DNA from: Ferrimonas balearica DSM 9799
GTDB lineage: Bacteria; Pseudomonadota; Gammaproteobacteria; Enterobacterales; Shewanellaceae
Direction of reading: 5' to 3'
Assembly (NCBI RefSeq): GCF_000148645.1
Contig: NC_014541.1
Coordinates: 744,001 to 808,000, forward strand
DNA length: 64,000 nucleotides
The notes beneath the pieces are model-generated. The model was not told where the DNA came from, made no database searches, and saw only the letters and a list, made by a program, of their open reading frames with translations. The stretch's first letter is position 1; every line of letters starts with the position of its first letter. Of this stretch, positions 1 to 7,060 are shown piece after piece. Made by a program: the position numbers and the translations under genes.

Positions 1-84
1 CTCCACTGGCATTACAACAGACTGGCCTAAGCCAGCAGGGGTGCCCAAGGGCACAGATGCACACCCAGCCAAGTGACACTGACT

Positions 85-1344
85 ATGCAATCAAACTCCC
101 TCTCCAAGAAGATCTTTATGGGTCTCTTCTCCGGTCTGGCGATCGGTGTGGTGATTCAGGCGTTTCTTTCCGATATCCCCTTTTTCAATGACACTCTGGT
201 TGGTCTGGCCTCCATGGCCGGCACCATGTTCGTCAACCTGATCATGATGCTGGTGGTCCCCCTGGTGTTTGTCTCCATCATCAGCGGCATTACCGAACTG
301 CCCAACGCCAACAGTCTGGGCCGACTGGGTGGCAAAACCTTCGGCCTGTACCTGGTGAATACCCTGATCGCGATCTCCGTGGCGCTGGGGGTGGCTCTGC
401 TGCTGCAACCGGGCCAGGGCGCGGACCTGCCCCATGTTGGTGAGCGCGCCATTACCGCCACTGAACTGCCCAGCATCAGCGGGCTGATTGTCGACATCAT
501 TCCGCGTAATCCCATCGAGGCCTTCGCCACCGGCAATATGCTGCAGATCATCTTTATGGCACTGCTGCTGGGCTTTGTGATCAAGCTGCTGGGCAAAGAG
601 ATGGAAGGGGTGGCTGAGGGCTTCCGTAAAGCCAACACCATCATGATGACCCTGATCACCCTGGTGATGAAGCTGGCTCCCTATGGTGTATTTGGCCTGA
701 TGCTCAATCTTGGCGCCACTCTGGAGTCCGATACCTTCCTGTCGGTCGCCGGTTACATCGGCTTGATCGTCAGCTTGCTGGTGGTGTGGCTGTTTGTGGT
801 GTATCCGATGGCGGTTGGGGCGCTGACCAACATCAGCGCGGCAGAGTTCCGTCGTAAAACCCGTGAGCAGGTGATGTTCTCCCTCTCCTGCGCCAGCTCC
901 AATGCCACCATTCCGGTGACCATGCGTACCCTGACCGAGAAACTCGGTGTGTCCAAGGCCACGGCCGGTTTCGGTGTGCCGCTGGGCGCCACCATGAACA
1001 TGAGCGGCGTGTCCATCTACATCACCATCGCAGCGGTGTTCCTGGCGAACGCCTACGACGTGCCGCTGGGCATGGAGCAACTGCCTGCCCTGGTGGCGTC
1101 CGTATTCCTGCTGTCCGTGGGTGCCGGTGGCGTACCGGGTGGTGGCGCGGTCATGATTGGCGTACTGATTCACCAGATGGGGCTGCCGGCGGAAACCGCA
1201 TTTGCCCTGGTGATCGCCGTAGACCGCATCATCGACATGTTCGTCACCTCCGCCAACGTGGTGGGCGATGCCGCCGTGGTGACCATCGTGGACAAGAGCG
1301 AAGGTGAGTGGCTCGAGGCTGAGGCCCGCCAGCCGATCTCCTGA
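85..1344 (+). CDS. DAACS-family dicarboxylate/amino acid:cation symporter
   Basis: Inner-membrane secondary transporter of the DAACS (SLC1/GltP-like) family, about 419 residues with the usual eight hydrophobic segments and two re-entrant loops. The first serine-rich hairpin reads SSNATIPVT. The Na+-site motif that is normally NMDGT reads NMSGV. The TM8 motif is DRIIDMFVTSANVVGD, so the position that is Arg397 in GltPh (binds acidic side chains) is Val while the flanking Asp and Asn are kept. That argues against glutamate or aspartate and for a neutral amino acid or another substrate; this is inference. An in-frame GTG lies at 73, but the ATG at 85 is the more natural start. Neither has a strong ribosome site. 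A terminator follows directly. Confidence 0.85.
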   Translation: MQSNSLSKKIFMGLFSGLAIGVVIQAFLSDIPFFNDTLVGLASMAGTMFVNLIMMLVVPLVFVSIISGITELPNANSLGRLGGKTFGLYLVNTLIAISVALGVALLLQPGQGADLPHVGERAITATELPSISGLIVDIIPRNPIEAFATGNMLQIIFMALLLGFVIKLLGKEMEGVAEGFRKANTIMMTLITLVMKLAPYGVFGLMLNLGATLESDTFLSVAGYIGLIVSLLVVWLFVVYPMAVGALTNISAAEFRRKTREQVMFSLSCASSNATIPVTMRTLTEKLGVSKATAGFGVPLGATMNMSGVSIYITIAAVFLANAYDVPLGMEQLPALVASVFLLSVGAGGVPGGGAVMIGVLIHQMGLPAETAFALVIAVDRIIDMFVTSANVVGDAAVVTIVDKSEGEWLEAEARQPIS

Positions 1345-1373
1345 GCGGCAACCCTGCCCCGCAGCATCAGAAC

Positions 1374-1401
1374 AGCGCCCGTATTGTACGGGCGCTTTTT
1401 T
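1374..1401 (+). terminator. Rho-independent terminator after the symporter
   Basis: A 10-bp perfect stem (AGCGCCCGTA/TACGGGCGCT) with a 3-nt loop is followed by six T. It ends the symporter transcript and separates it from fpr. Confidence 0.9.
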
Positions 1402-1577
1402 GTGGGACGCGGCTGGGCCACACCGGGCCCGGTTGCGTAGAGAAAGGTGTGGATTTGGCAATGATGAAATAAGGGTCTGACCAGGTTGACAAAGTGGCAA
1501 TTTGTGCAGGGTTTTTCTTTGTTAAAGACGGCGGTATGCTGCTTATCAGGTTCACTTTTTGACCACAGGGAGATGGG

Positions 1578-2321
1578 ATGAGCACGTGGGTTCAGGGTCG
1601 TGTTGTTGAGCGCATTGACTGGAATGACAAGCTGTTCAGCCTCAAGGTTGAGGCGGAGGTGCAGCCCTTTGTCGCCGGCCAATTTACCAAGTTAGCGTTA
1701 GAGCAGGGCGGAGAACGGGTGCAACGAGCTTACTCCTTTGTTAATCCGCCGGAAGCGGAGTACCTCGAGTTTCTTGCGGTGTCGGTGGAAGAGGGGCAAC
1801 TGTCGCCACGGCTGCAGGACCTGCAGGAGGGGGATAATCTGATGGTCAGCCCCCGGCCCAGTGGCTTCCTGACGCTGGACGAGGTGCCTGCGGGGCGGGA
1901 GTTGTGGATGTTTGCCACCGGCACGGCGGTGGGCCCCTTCCTGTCGATTCTGGGCAGCCCGGATTGCTGGGATCGCTACGAAACGTATGTGCTGGTCTAC
2001 GCCGTTCGGTACGAGCGCGACCTAGCCTACCTGGAGCAGATTAAAGCGCTGGCGGCTGAGCGTCCCGAGCGGTTCCGCTTTGTGCCGGTGGTCAGTCGAG
2101 AGGCGGTTGACGGTGCACTGCAGGGGCGGATCCCGGAGCTGCTGAGCAGCGGCGCCATTCAGGAAGCGGCAGGGATACCGATAGCGCCTGCCCGCAGCCA
2201 GACTCTGATCTGCGGCAACCCCGATATGATCCGCGACACGCTGGCGGTGCTTGAAGGGATGGGGCTGCGCAAGAACCTGCGCCGAACGCCAGGCCAGATC
2301 ACCATGGAGAAATACTGGTAA
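1578..2321 (+). CDS. fpr: Ferredoxin/flavodoxin--NADP+ reductase
   Basis: Cytosolic FAD enzyme that passes electrons between NADPH and ferredoxin or flavodoxin. It has 247 residues, the length of the bacterial subclass II FNRs. The FAD-binding motif RAYSFVN is near residues 50-56, the NADP domain begins around residue 105 with the glycine-rich stretch FATGTAVGPFL, and the C-terminus ends in the conserved aromatic EKYW. A GGGAGA ribosome site precedes the ATG by a few bases. It is transcribed alone. In relatives fpr supports oxidative-stress recovery and iron-sulfur enzymes. No SoxS or Fur site was recognised in the ~170 bp upstream. Confidence 0.95.
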   Translation: MSTWVQGRVVERIDWNDKLFSLKVEAEVQPFVAGQFTKLALEQGGERVQRAYSFVNPPEAEYLEFLAVSVEEGQLSPRLQDLQEGDNLMVSPRPSGFLTLDEVPAGRELWMFATGTAVGPFLSILGSPDCWDRYETYVLVYAVRYERDLAYLEQIKALAAERPERFRFVPVVSREAVDGALQGRIPELLSSGAIQEAAGIPIAPARSQTLICGNPDMIRDTLAVLEGMGLRKNLRRTPGQITMEKYW

Positions 2322-2350
2322 ATCCTCGCCCTCGCAACGCCCGCTGACCC

Positions 2351-2545
2351 TCAGCGGGCTTTAAACTGATTGCTGCCGGGCTGGTAGTAAAACCCCAGTT
2401 CGGCCAGCCTCGCTTCCAGCTCAATACTGCCCATCCCCAACTCAGCCGCCAGATCATTAATGTCTCCGTGGCCCAGGCGCAGACGCTCATTGACGATCCC
2501 CAGCAGAATGGCGGGATCCATCTCCTGTGCATTGAGTATGTCCAT
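2351..2545 (-). CDS. DUF4250 domain protein
   Basis: Small 64-residue protein matching the DUF4250 family in length and pattern (ILLGIVNERLRL near the N-terminus, a LAAELGM helix, a C-terminal GFYYQPGSNQF). The fold looks like a short helical, possibly HTH-like, unit; function is unknown. Two adjacent Met codons are possible starts. The GGGGAGG ribosome site sits only one base before the first ATG (2548), so the second (2545) has the better spacing. It is convergent with fpr, leaving a 29-bp gap. Confidence 0.7.
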   Translation of the reverse strand: MDILNAQEMDPAILLGIVNERLRLGHGDINDLAAELGMGSIELEARLAELGFYYQPGSNQFKAR

Positions 2546-2699
2546 CATGCCTCCCCTTCGCTTTGCGGGTTCCCTTAAGCGTAGTGGCCGCGGGGACCGG
2601 CTTCAGGGCTTCACATTGAGCTAACCTCAAGTTAATATTTCTTTATGGAATTTTATATTCCCTAAAGTTATTAAGGGTTTCCCCGCCCCGGAGTTTTCG

Positions 2700-4973
2700 A
2701 TGTCACAGCAGGAATTTTATCTCGACAGCAACGCCACCACCGTGGTGCTGCCGCCCATTGCCGATGCGGTGATGAAGGCACTGACTCAGGAGTTTGGTAA
2801 CCCCAGCTCCTCTCACGTTACCGGCATCCGGGCCAAGGCCCGGATGGAGCGGACCCGGGCGCTGGCCCGTCAGGTGATGGGGGCTCACAGCGGCCAGGTG
2901 ATCTTCACCAGTGGAGCCACAGAGGGGATCCAAACTGCGGTGATATCGGCCCTGCAAACCGCCAAAACCCGACCGATGCCTGAGGCGCCGTTGCTGCTGT
3001 ACGGCGCCACCGAACATAAGGCGGTGCCGGAAACCCTGAAGCACTGGGCCCGACTGTTTGATATTCCTGCCGAGGTGCGGGCCATTCCGGTGGATGGCCG
3101 TGGTCGCCTCGACCTGGACTTTATTGCTGGTCACATCGACCGTGCCCTGATGATCTGCACCATGGCGGCCAACAACGAAACCGGCTGCTTTCAGGATATG
3201 GCGGCGCTGGAGCGGGTGATCCGCAGTGGCAACCCTCAGGTGCCCTGGATGGTGGACTGCGTGCAGGCGTTGGGTAAGTTGCCTCTGGCTCTGGCGGAAA
3301 CCAGCATCGACTATGCGCCGTTCAGCGGCCACAAGCTCTATGCCCCAAAAGGGATTGGCTGGCTCTATGTGCGTGAAGGGGTGCCACTGACACCGGTGAT
3401 TGCCGGCGGCGGTCAGGAGAGTGGCCTGCGCAGCGGTACGGAGAACGGCGCAGGCATCGCGGCACTGGAGGTGCTGTTCGGTATGATGCTGAGCCAGGAT
3501 GGTGCGTTCGCGGACCACGCCACCCTGTTGGGTTACCGGGCCCAGTTGGTGAACACCTTGCGCGGCGTGTTCCCGGAACTGGTGTTTAATCAGGACCACG
3601 ACTGTTCGGTGCCTACCACCCTGAACTTCTCCGTTCCCGGCTTCTCCAGCAAAGAGCTGATGGACCTGTTTGATGCCGCGGGGATCCGGGTCAGCTCCGG
3701 TTCCGCCTGCTCCTCCAAGGTGACCCGCAGCTTTGTGCTGGATGCCATGGGACTGCCTGCCTGGCAGAGTGAGTCCGCCATCCGCTTGTCGTTTGGCCCG
3801 GCGATGACCCAGGCGGAGCTGGATGCGGTGTGTGAGCGTATCGACAGCGCCGTTGCCGCCCTGGCAACCAGCTGCCTGCTGGAGAGTGACCGGGATGCCG
3901 AGAAACATGGCTTAAAGGGCCTGATCCAGTTCAAGGCGGGCAGCAGTTGCTGCTGGCTCTATGTGGACCCGGACAGCAATCACTGTGTGGTGGTGGATCC
4001 GGTCGACAGCCTGAATCAACGCCTGGAGCGGTTGATCCGCTGTCAGGACCTGGTGCCGTTGGCCATCCTGGATACCCATGGCCACGCCGACCACGAATCC
4101 AGCGGTGTGGCGCTGCGAGAGGCGCTGTTTGACCGCATTCCGGCAGAGCTGATGGCGGTGGATGCGCTGGGTTGGCCCAACAGTTGCGGCACTCGCCGAA
4201 CTCTGGCCGATGGCCAGGTGATGCCGGCTCTGACCCTGGGCAACAGTGTGCTGGTGCGGGCGCCTCTGCCGGGCCACACCGACGATTCGGTGGCGTTGCT
4301 GCTCAGCCGCAACGCCTGCGATACCCTGCTGGCGGAGGACATCGATTTTGCCTTCTGTGGCGATACCGTACTGGCGGGGACGCTGGGGCGCACCAACTTC
4401 AGCAACAGTCAGCCGCTGTCGATGTACCACAGCCTGAATCAGCTTAGTGTCTGGCTGCACCCGGACAGCCTGATCTGCCCTTCCCATGATTATCACCATC
4501 AGTTCGCCACCTCGCTGGCGGCGGAGCTGCGTGAGGGCGGGCTGCTGGCTGAAGTGCTGTCCGGCGGCATGGGGGAGCACGCCTTTATGCTGGCCAAGGC
4601 CGAGCTGGACAGCGGCCTGTGTGATCAGGCGGGCAGTGAATTGATGTGTGGTGCCACCGTGGCGCAATCCGGTGGTGCCATTCCTGAGCTGAGAGCCGCC
4701 GAGTTGCAGCAGTGGCGCCGTGAAGGACGCCGCCTGTCGCTGCTGGACATTCGTGAGCCCCACGAGTTTGCCCTGAGTCCCACCTCGGACGCCGACAACG
4801 TGCCGCTGTCACGCCTGGTGGATTTTATCGGCCAGCAGCGCTACCGCCTCGACAGCGATCCCATGGTGCTGGTCTGCCGCAGCGGCAGCCGCAGTCTGCT
4901 GGCCTCGCAGAGCCTGCGCCGCCTTGGGGTCACCAATATCCACCATATCGCCGGTGGGCATGCGTTAAGTTAA
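2700..4973 (+). CDS. Three-domain sulfur protein: cysteine desulfurase-like + MBL-fold (persulfide dioxygenase-like) + rhodanese
   Basis: A single 757-residue cytosolic protein with three sulfur-related modules. Residues 1-385 are a class V PLP aminotransferase of the NifS/IscS type: PLP lysine in FSGHKLYAPKG (Lys212) and a persulfide-forming Cys in SSGSACSS (Cys337). Residues ~405-640 are a metallo-beta-lactamase fold with THGHADH (His460, His462, Asp464, His465), then GHTDDS, FCGDT and CPSHDYH, the ligand set of the ETHE1/glyoxalase II group. Residues ~665-757 are a rhodanese with CRSGSRS (Cys726). The architecture suggests Cys sulfur becomes a persulfide and is oxidised or transferred within one chain. 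Each domain call is strong; the combined reaction is inference. It is monocistronic, with an AT-rich promoter region and its own terminator. Confidence 0.85.
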   Translation: MSQQEFYLDSNATTVVLPPIADAVMKALTQEFGNPSSSHVTGIRAKARMERTRALARQVMGAHSGQVIFTSGATEGIQTAVISALQTAKTRPMPEAPLLLYGATEHKAVPETLKHWARLFDIPAEVRAIPVDGRGRLDLDFIAGHIDRALMICTMAANNETGCFQDMAALERVIRSGNPQVPWMVDCVQALGKLPLALAETSIDYAPFSGHKLYAPKGIGWLYVREGVPLTPVIAGGGQESGLRSGTENGAGIAALEVLFGMMLSQDGAFADHATLLGYRAQLVNTLRGVFPELVFNQDHDCSVPTTLNFSVPGFSSKELMDLFDAAGIRVSSGSACSSKVTRSFVLDAMGLPAWQSESAIRLSFGPAMTQAELDAVCERIDSAVAALATSCLLESDRDAEKHGLKGLIQFKAGSSCCWLYVDPDSNHCVVVDPVDSLNQRLERLIRCQDLVPLAILDTHGHADHESSGVALREALFDRIPAELMAVDALGWPNSCGTRRTLADGQVMPALTLGNSVLVRAPLPGHTDDSVALLLSRNACDTLLAEDIDFAFCGDTVLAGTLGRTNFSNSQPLSMYHSLNQLSVWLHPDSLICPSHDYHHQFATSLAAELREGGLLAEVLSGGMGEHAFMLAKAELDSGLCDQAGSELMCGATVAQSGGAIPELRAAELQQWRREGRRLSLLDIREPHEFALSPTSDADNVPLSRLVDFIGQQRYRLDSDPMVLVCRSGSRSLLASQSLRRLGVTNIHHIAGGHALS

Positions 4974-4980
4974 AGCCAGC

Positions 4981-5008
4981 AAAAAGGCGCCCATCGGGCG
5001 CCTTTTTT
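4981..5008. terminator. Bidirectional terminator between the sulfur fusion gene and ygfZ
   Basis: A 10-bp perfect stem (AAAGGCGCCC/GGGCGCCTTT) with an ATC loop is flanked by A and T runs, so it can end transcription of both convergent genes. Confidence 0.9.
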
Positions 5009-5022
5009 GATCGGCTTGAGCC

Positions 5023-5907
5023 TTATTGCTCAAACAGCGGGTAGGGGCGGGGCAGCAGGGTTTGCACCTCTTCACCGCGACGGAACGCGGTGTCCGGCTC
5101 CAGCTCTTTGCTCATCACCACGGCGATGTAACGCTGGCCACCCCAATCGGCTTCCGCCACCAGGGTGCCGGCACGGCGCCAGTTTTCACCCAGCTGCATC
5201 TGCAGGTCGCCTTCGGCCGGGGCACCGCACAGGGCGTACATGGCGCGCTTGTTGCCACCACGGAAGTGCATCCGCGCCACGGTTTCCTGGCCGATGTAGC
5301 AGCCCTTGTCGTACTGGATACCGCCGATGGCGTCCAGGTTCAGCATCTGCGGCACAAACTCCAGGCACTGTGCTTCGTCAAACCAGGGGCGTCCGGCTTC
5401 GATCTCGCTGGCGATCCACAGCGCTTCCGCCTCCTGCGGCAGTGCCGCCAGAGCCTCCGGCAGAGACGCGTCTGCCGCCATCACCACCACCGCACGCTCA
5501 CCATCGATCAGCGCAACCCCACCCTCGAGGGCACGGACGCTGCCTTCACCGGGCAGCAGCGCCAGGGCGTTCTGACCCAGCAGGCCATACACCTTGTAGT
5601 CGGCACTGGCGTCGCTGATCTCCACCTTGTTGAACACCGCGTATTTGTTCAGCGCGGGCAGGTCCTGGTTGAGCTGGCCCTTGGGCATCAGCATCAGGAC
5701 ACCGTCTTCAATTCGGGTCAGGCGGAAGGCGGTAATCAGTTTACCCTTGGGGTCACAGTGGCCGCCCCAGGTCCAGGCGTCAGGGGCCAGTTTAACCAGG
5801 TTGCAGGTCAGCTGACCCTGCAGGTAGGACTGGGTATCCGGGCCGACAGCGCGGATAACGCCGAGGTTGGAGAGGGGGACCAGAGTAGGAGTGATTTCAA
5901 TGGGCAT
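5023..5907 (-). CDS. ygfZ: tRNA-modifying / Fe-S cluster assembly folate-binding protein YgfZ
   Basis: Cytosolic folate-dependent protein of the GcvT-like family needed for activity of some Fe-S enzymes, including the tRNA methylthiotransferase MiaB. The family signature KGCYIGQE is present with its conserved Cys (about residue 205), followed by RMHFRGGNKRAMY. The length is 294 residues from the ATG at 5907. An in-frame GTG three codons upstream is also possible. It is slightly shorter than the E. coli protein. It is monocistronic and convergent with the cysteine-desulfurase fusion, so two iron-sulfur-linked genes sit side by side. Confidence 0.93.
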   Translation of the reverse strand: MPIEITPTLVPLSNLGVIRAVGPDTQSYLQGQLTCNLVKLAPDAWTWGGHCDPKGKLITAFRLTRIEDGVLMLMPKGQLNQDLPALNKYAVFNKVEISDASADYKVYGLLGQNALALLPGEGSVRALEGGVALIDGERAVVVMAADASLPEALAALPQEAEALWIASEIEAGRPWFDEAQCLEFVPQMLNLDAIGGIQYDKGCYIGQETVARMHFRGGNKRAMYALCGAPAEGDLQMQLGENWRRAGTLVAEADWGGQRYIAVVMSKELEPDTAFRRGEEVQTLLPRPYPLFEQ

Positions 5908-5984
5908 GAGGGTCACCGGGTTGAATACATTGGCTCGGATTGTACGCCTGTGGAGGCAAATAACCAGCCTCCACAGGCCAATAG

Positions 5985-6216
5985 TCAGGGGGACGTCGTA
6001 CCGATTCGGCCACGGTAGGCCAGGGTAAAAGCGATGTCGGTGCTGTTGTCCATATTGAAGATGCTCTCAATCATGGTGAATTCAATCGCGCCCCGCTTGA
6101 GGTGGTCGTGGTAAGCCAGCAGCAGCTCGTCAGCTTCACCGCTGAAGCCGTGGTACTCCAGCAGTGGGCTGTAGCCGGTGTCGGAATAACGGCCTTGATT
6201 GTGGTCAGTCCGGGTT
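5985..6216 (-). pseudogene. C-terminal remnant of a DUF3187-type gene
   Basis: Reading the minus strand down to the stop at 5985-5987 gives about 65 residues (EADELLLAYHDHLKRG, FTMIESIFNMDNSTDIAF, then AYRGRIG). In my recollection this resembles the C-terminal strands of DUF3187 outer-membrane-like proteins. No ATG, GTG or TTG precedes the similar part, and the frame closes at a stop near 6255 inside the GNAT gene. The gene therefore appears truncated, with the acetyltransferase abutting its broken end. The rest of the gene was not found within the window. The family assignment is from memory and moderately uncertain. Confidence 0.5.
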
Positions 6217-6721
6217 AAGCCGGAGTGCGATAGCGGTGAACGGTTTCCCCCGCATCCTCAAACTGGCACAACCAGACCATGCCCAGCCCTTCGATGATAC
6301 GGCGTGAAGCCCGGTTCTGTTCGACCACTTCGGCATAGATGGGGTCGAGGCCCAACACCTGCTGGCCATAGCGCAGTGCAGCTTCCGCCGCCTCCCGGCC
6401 AAGGCCCTGGCCCCAGTACTCCGGCAGCATGCGGTAACCCAGGTCCGCCCCTGCAAGGTGGGGTTCATACTTCAGGCCGCAAAAGCCAATGACTCGCTGG
6501 CTGGCCTTGTGCACCAGGGCATAACGGGCATAACCGTGGCGTTGGTACTCCGCCTGCCAGATCTCGCGGATAACGCGGCGGGCATCGTCCAGGTTCTGTA
6601 TGGCGCCGTCATCGCCGGTGTAGCGGGTGACTTCCGGGCCCGAGAACGCCAGCACGGCATCGGCATCGTCCGGGGTAAAGTGGCGCATCTGCAGGCGCGG
6701 GGTGTCGATCAGAATGGTCAT
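6215..6721 (-). CDS. GNAT family N-acetyltransferase (RimJ/RimL-like)
   Basis: Acetyl-CoA-dependent acetyltransferase of the RimJ/RimL/SpeG-like GNAT subgroup. It opens with the typical IDTPRLQMRHFTPDDADAV. The acetyl-CoA loop is RMLPEYWGQGLGREAAEAAL, and the end is EQNRASRRIIEGLGM. The substrate is unknown. From the ATG at 6721 it has 168 residues, the usual family size. Upstream in-frame ATGs at 6751 and 6772 exist but add residues not expected in the family, and no strong ribosome site decides between them. Its 3' end abuts the DUF3187-like remnant. Confidence 0.85.
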   Translation of the reverse strand: MTILIDTPRLQMRHFTPDDADAVLAFSGPEVTRYTGDDGAIQNLDDARRVIREIWQAEYQRHGYARYALVHKASQRVIGFCGLKYEPHLAGADLGYRMLPEYWGQGLGREAAEAALRYGQQVLGLDPIYAEVVEQNRASRRIIEGLGMVWLCQFEDAGETVHRYRTPA

Positions 6722-7060
6722 CAGCGGTCTGAGCAGGGTGTAAGGCTTCATGGGGTATTGCGAACTTATCAAAGATAATCGGGACTATCGATCCGGTGAC
6801 GGTTCTCAACCGCAGTATGGGGCTCGCTGTTCGGTATCTGTCGCTCGAATCCCCGGGCGCCATCGTGGCGCTGTTGGGGCAGAGGGGGGCGATGATGATG
6901 AGGGCTATCCGTTAAGTTCGTCACTTACATGTAAGCGATCCAAGAAAAATCCTTCAAAAATAATGGCTTGATTAAAATCTGCGACAATCCGTCGCACCTG
7001 AACAAAGCAAAAGGCTTTTAGTATCAGCTCCGTTTTTTCACGGATTTTGGATACGGCTTT
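6722..7060. other. Divergent intergenic region, GNAT / TonB receptor
   Basis: About 340 bases without a convincing gene. The right half (6905-7060) is AT-rich and should hold the receptor promoter. Stretches such as AAAATAATGGCTTGATTAAAATC around 6955-6978 are only loosely Fur-box-like; I could not align a convincing 19-bp Fur site. Confidence 0.4.

Noticed and set aside
91-1500. Long reverse-strand ORF opposite the symporter (469 codons)
   Set aside because: His/Gln-rich low-complexity product without domains; it is the codon shadow of the high-GC symporter gene.
6900-7060. Fur box for the haem-type receptor
   Set aside because: Only partial AT-rich similarity; no stretch matched the 19-bp consensus well enough to call.
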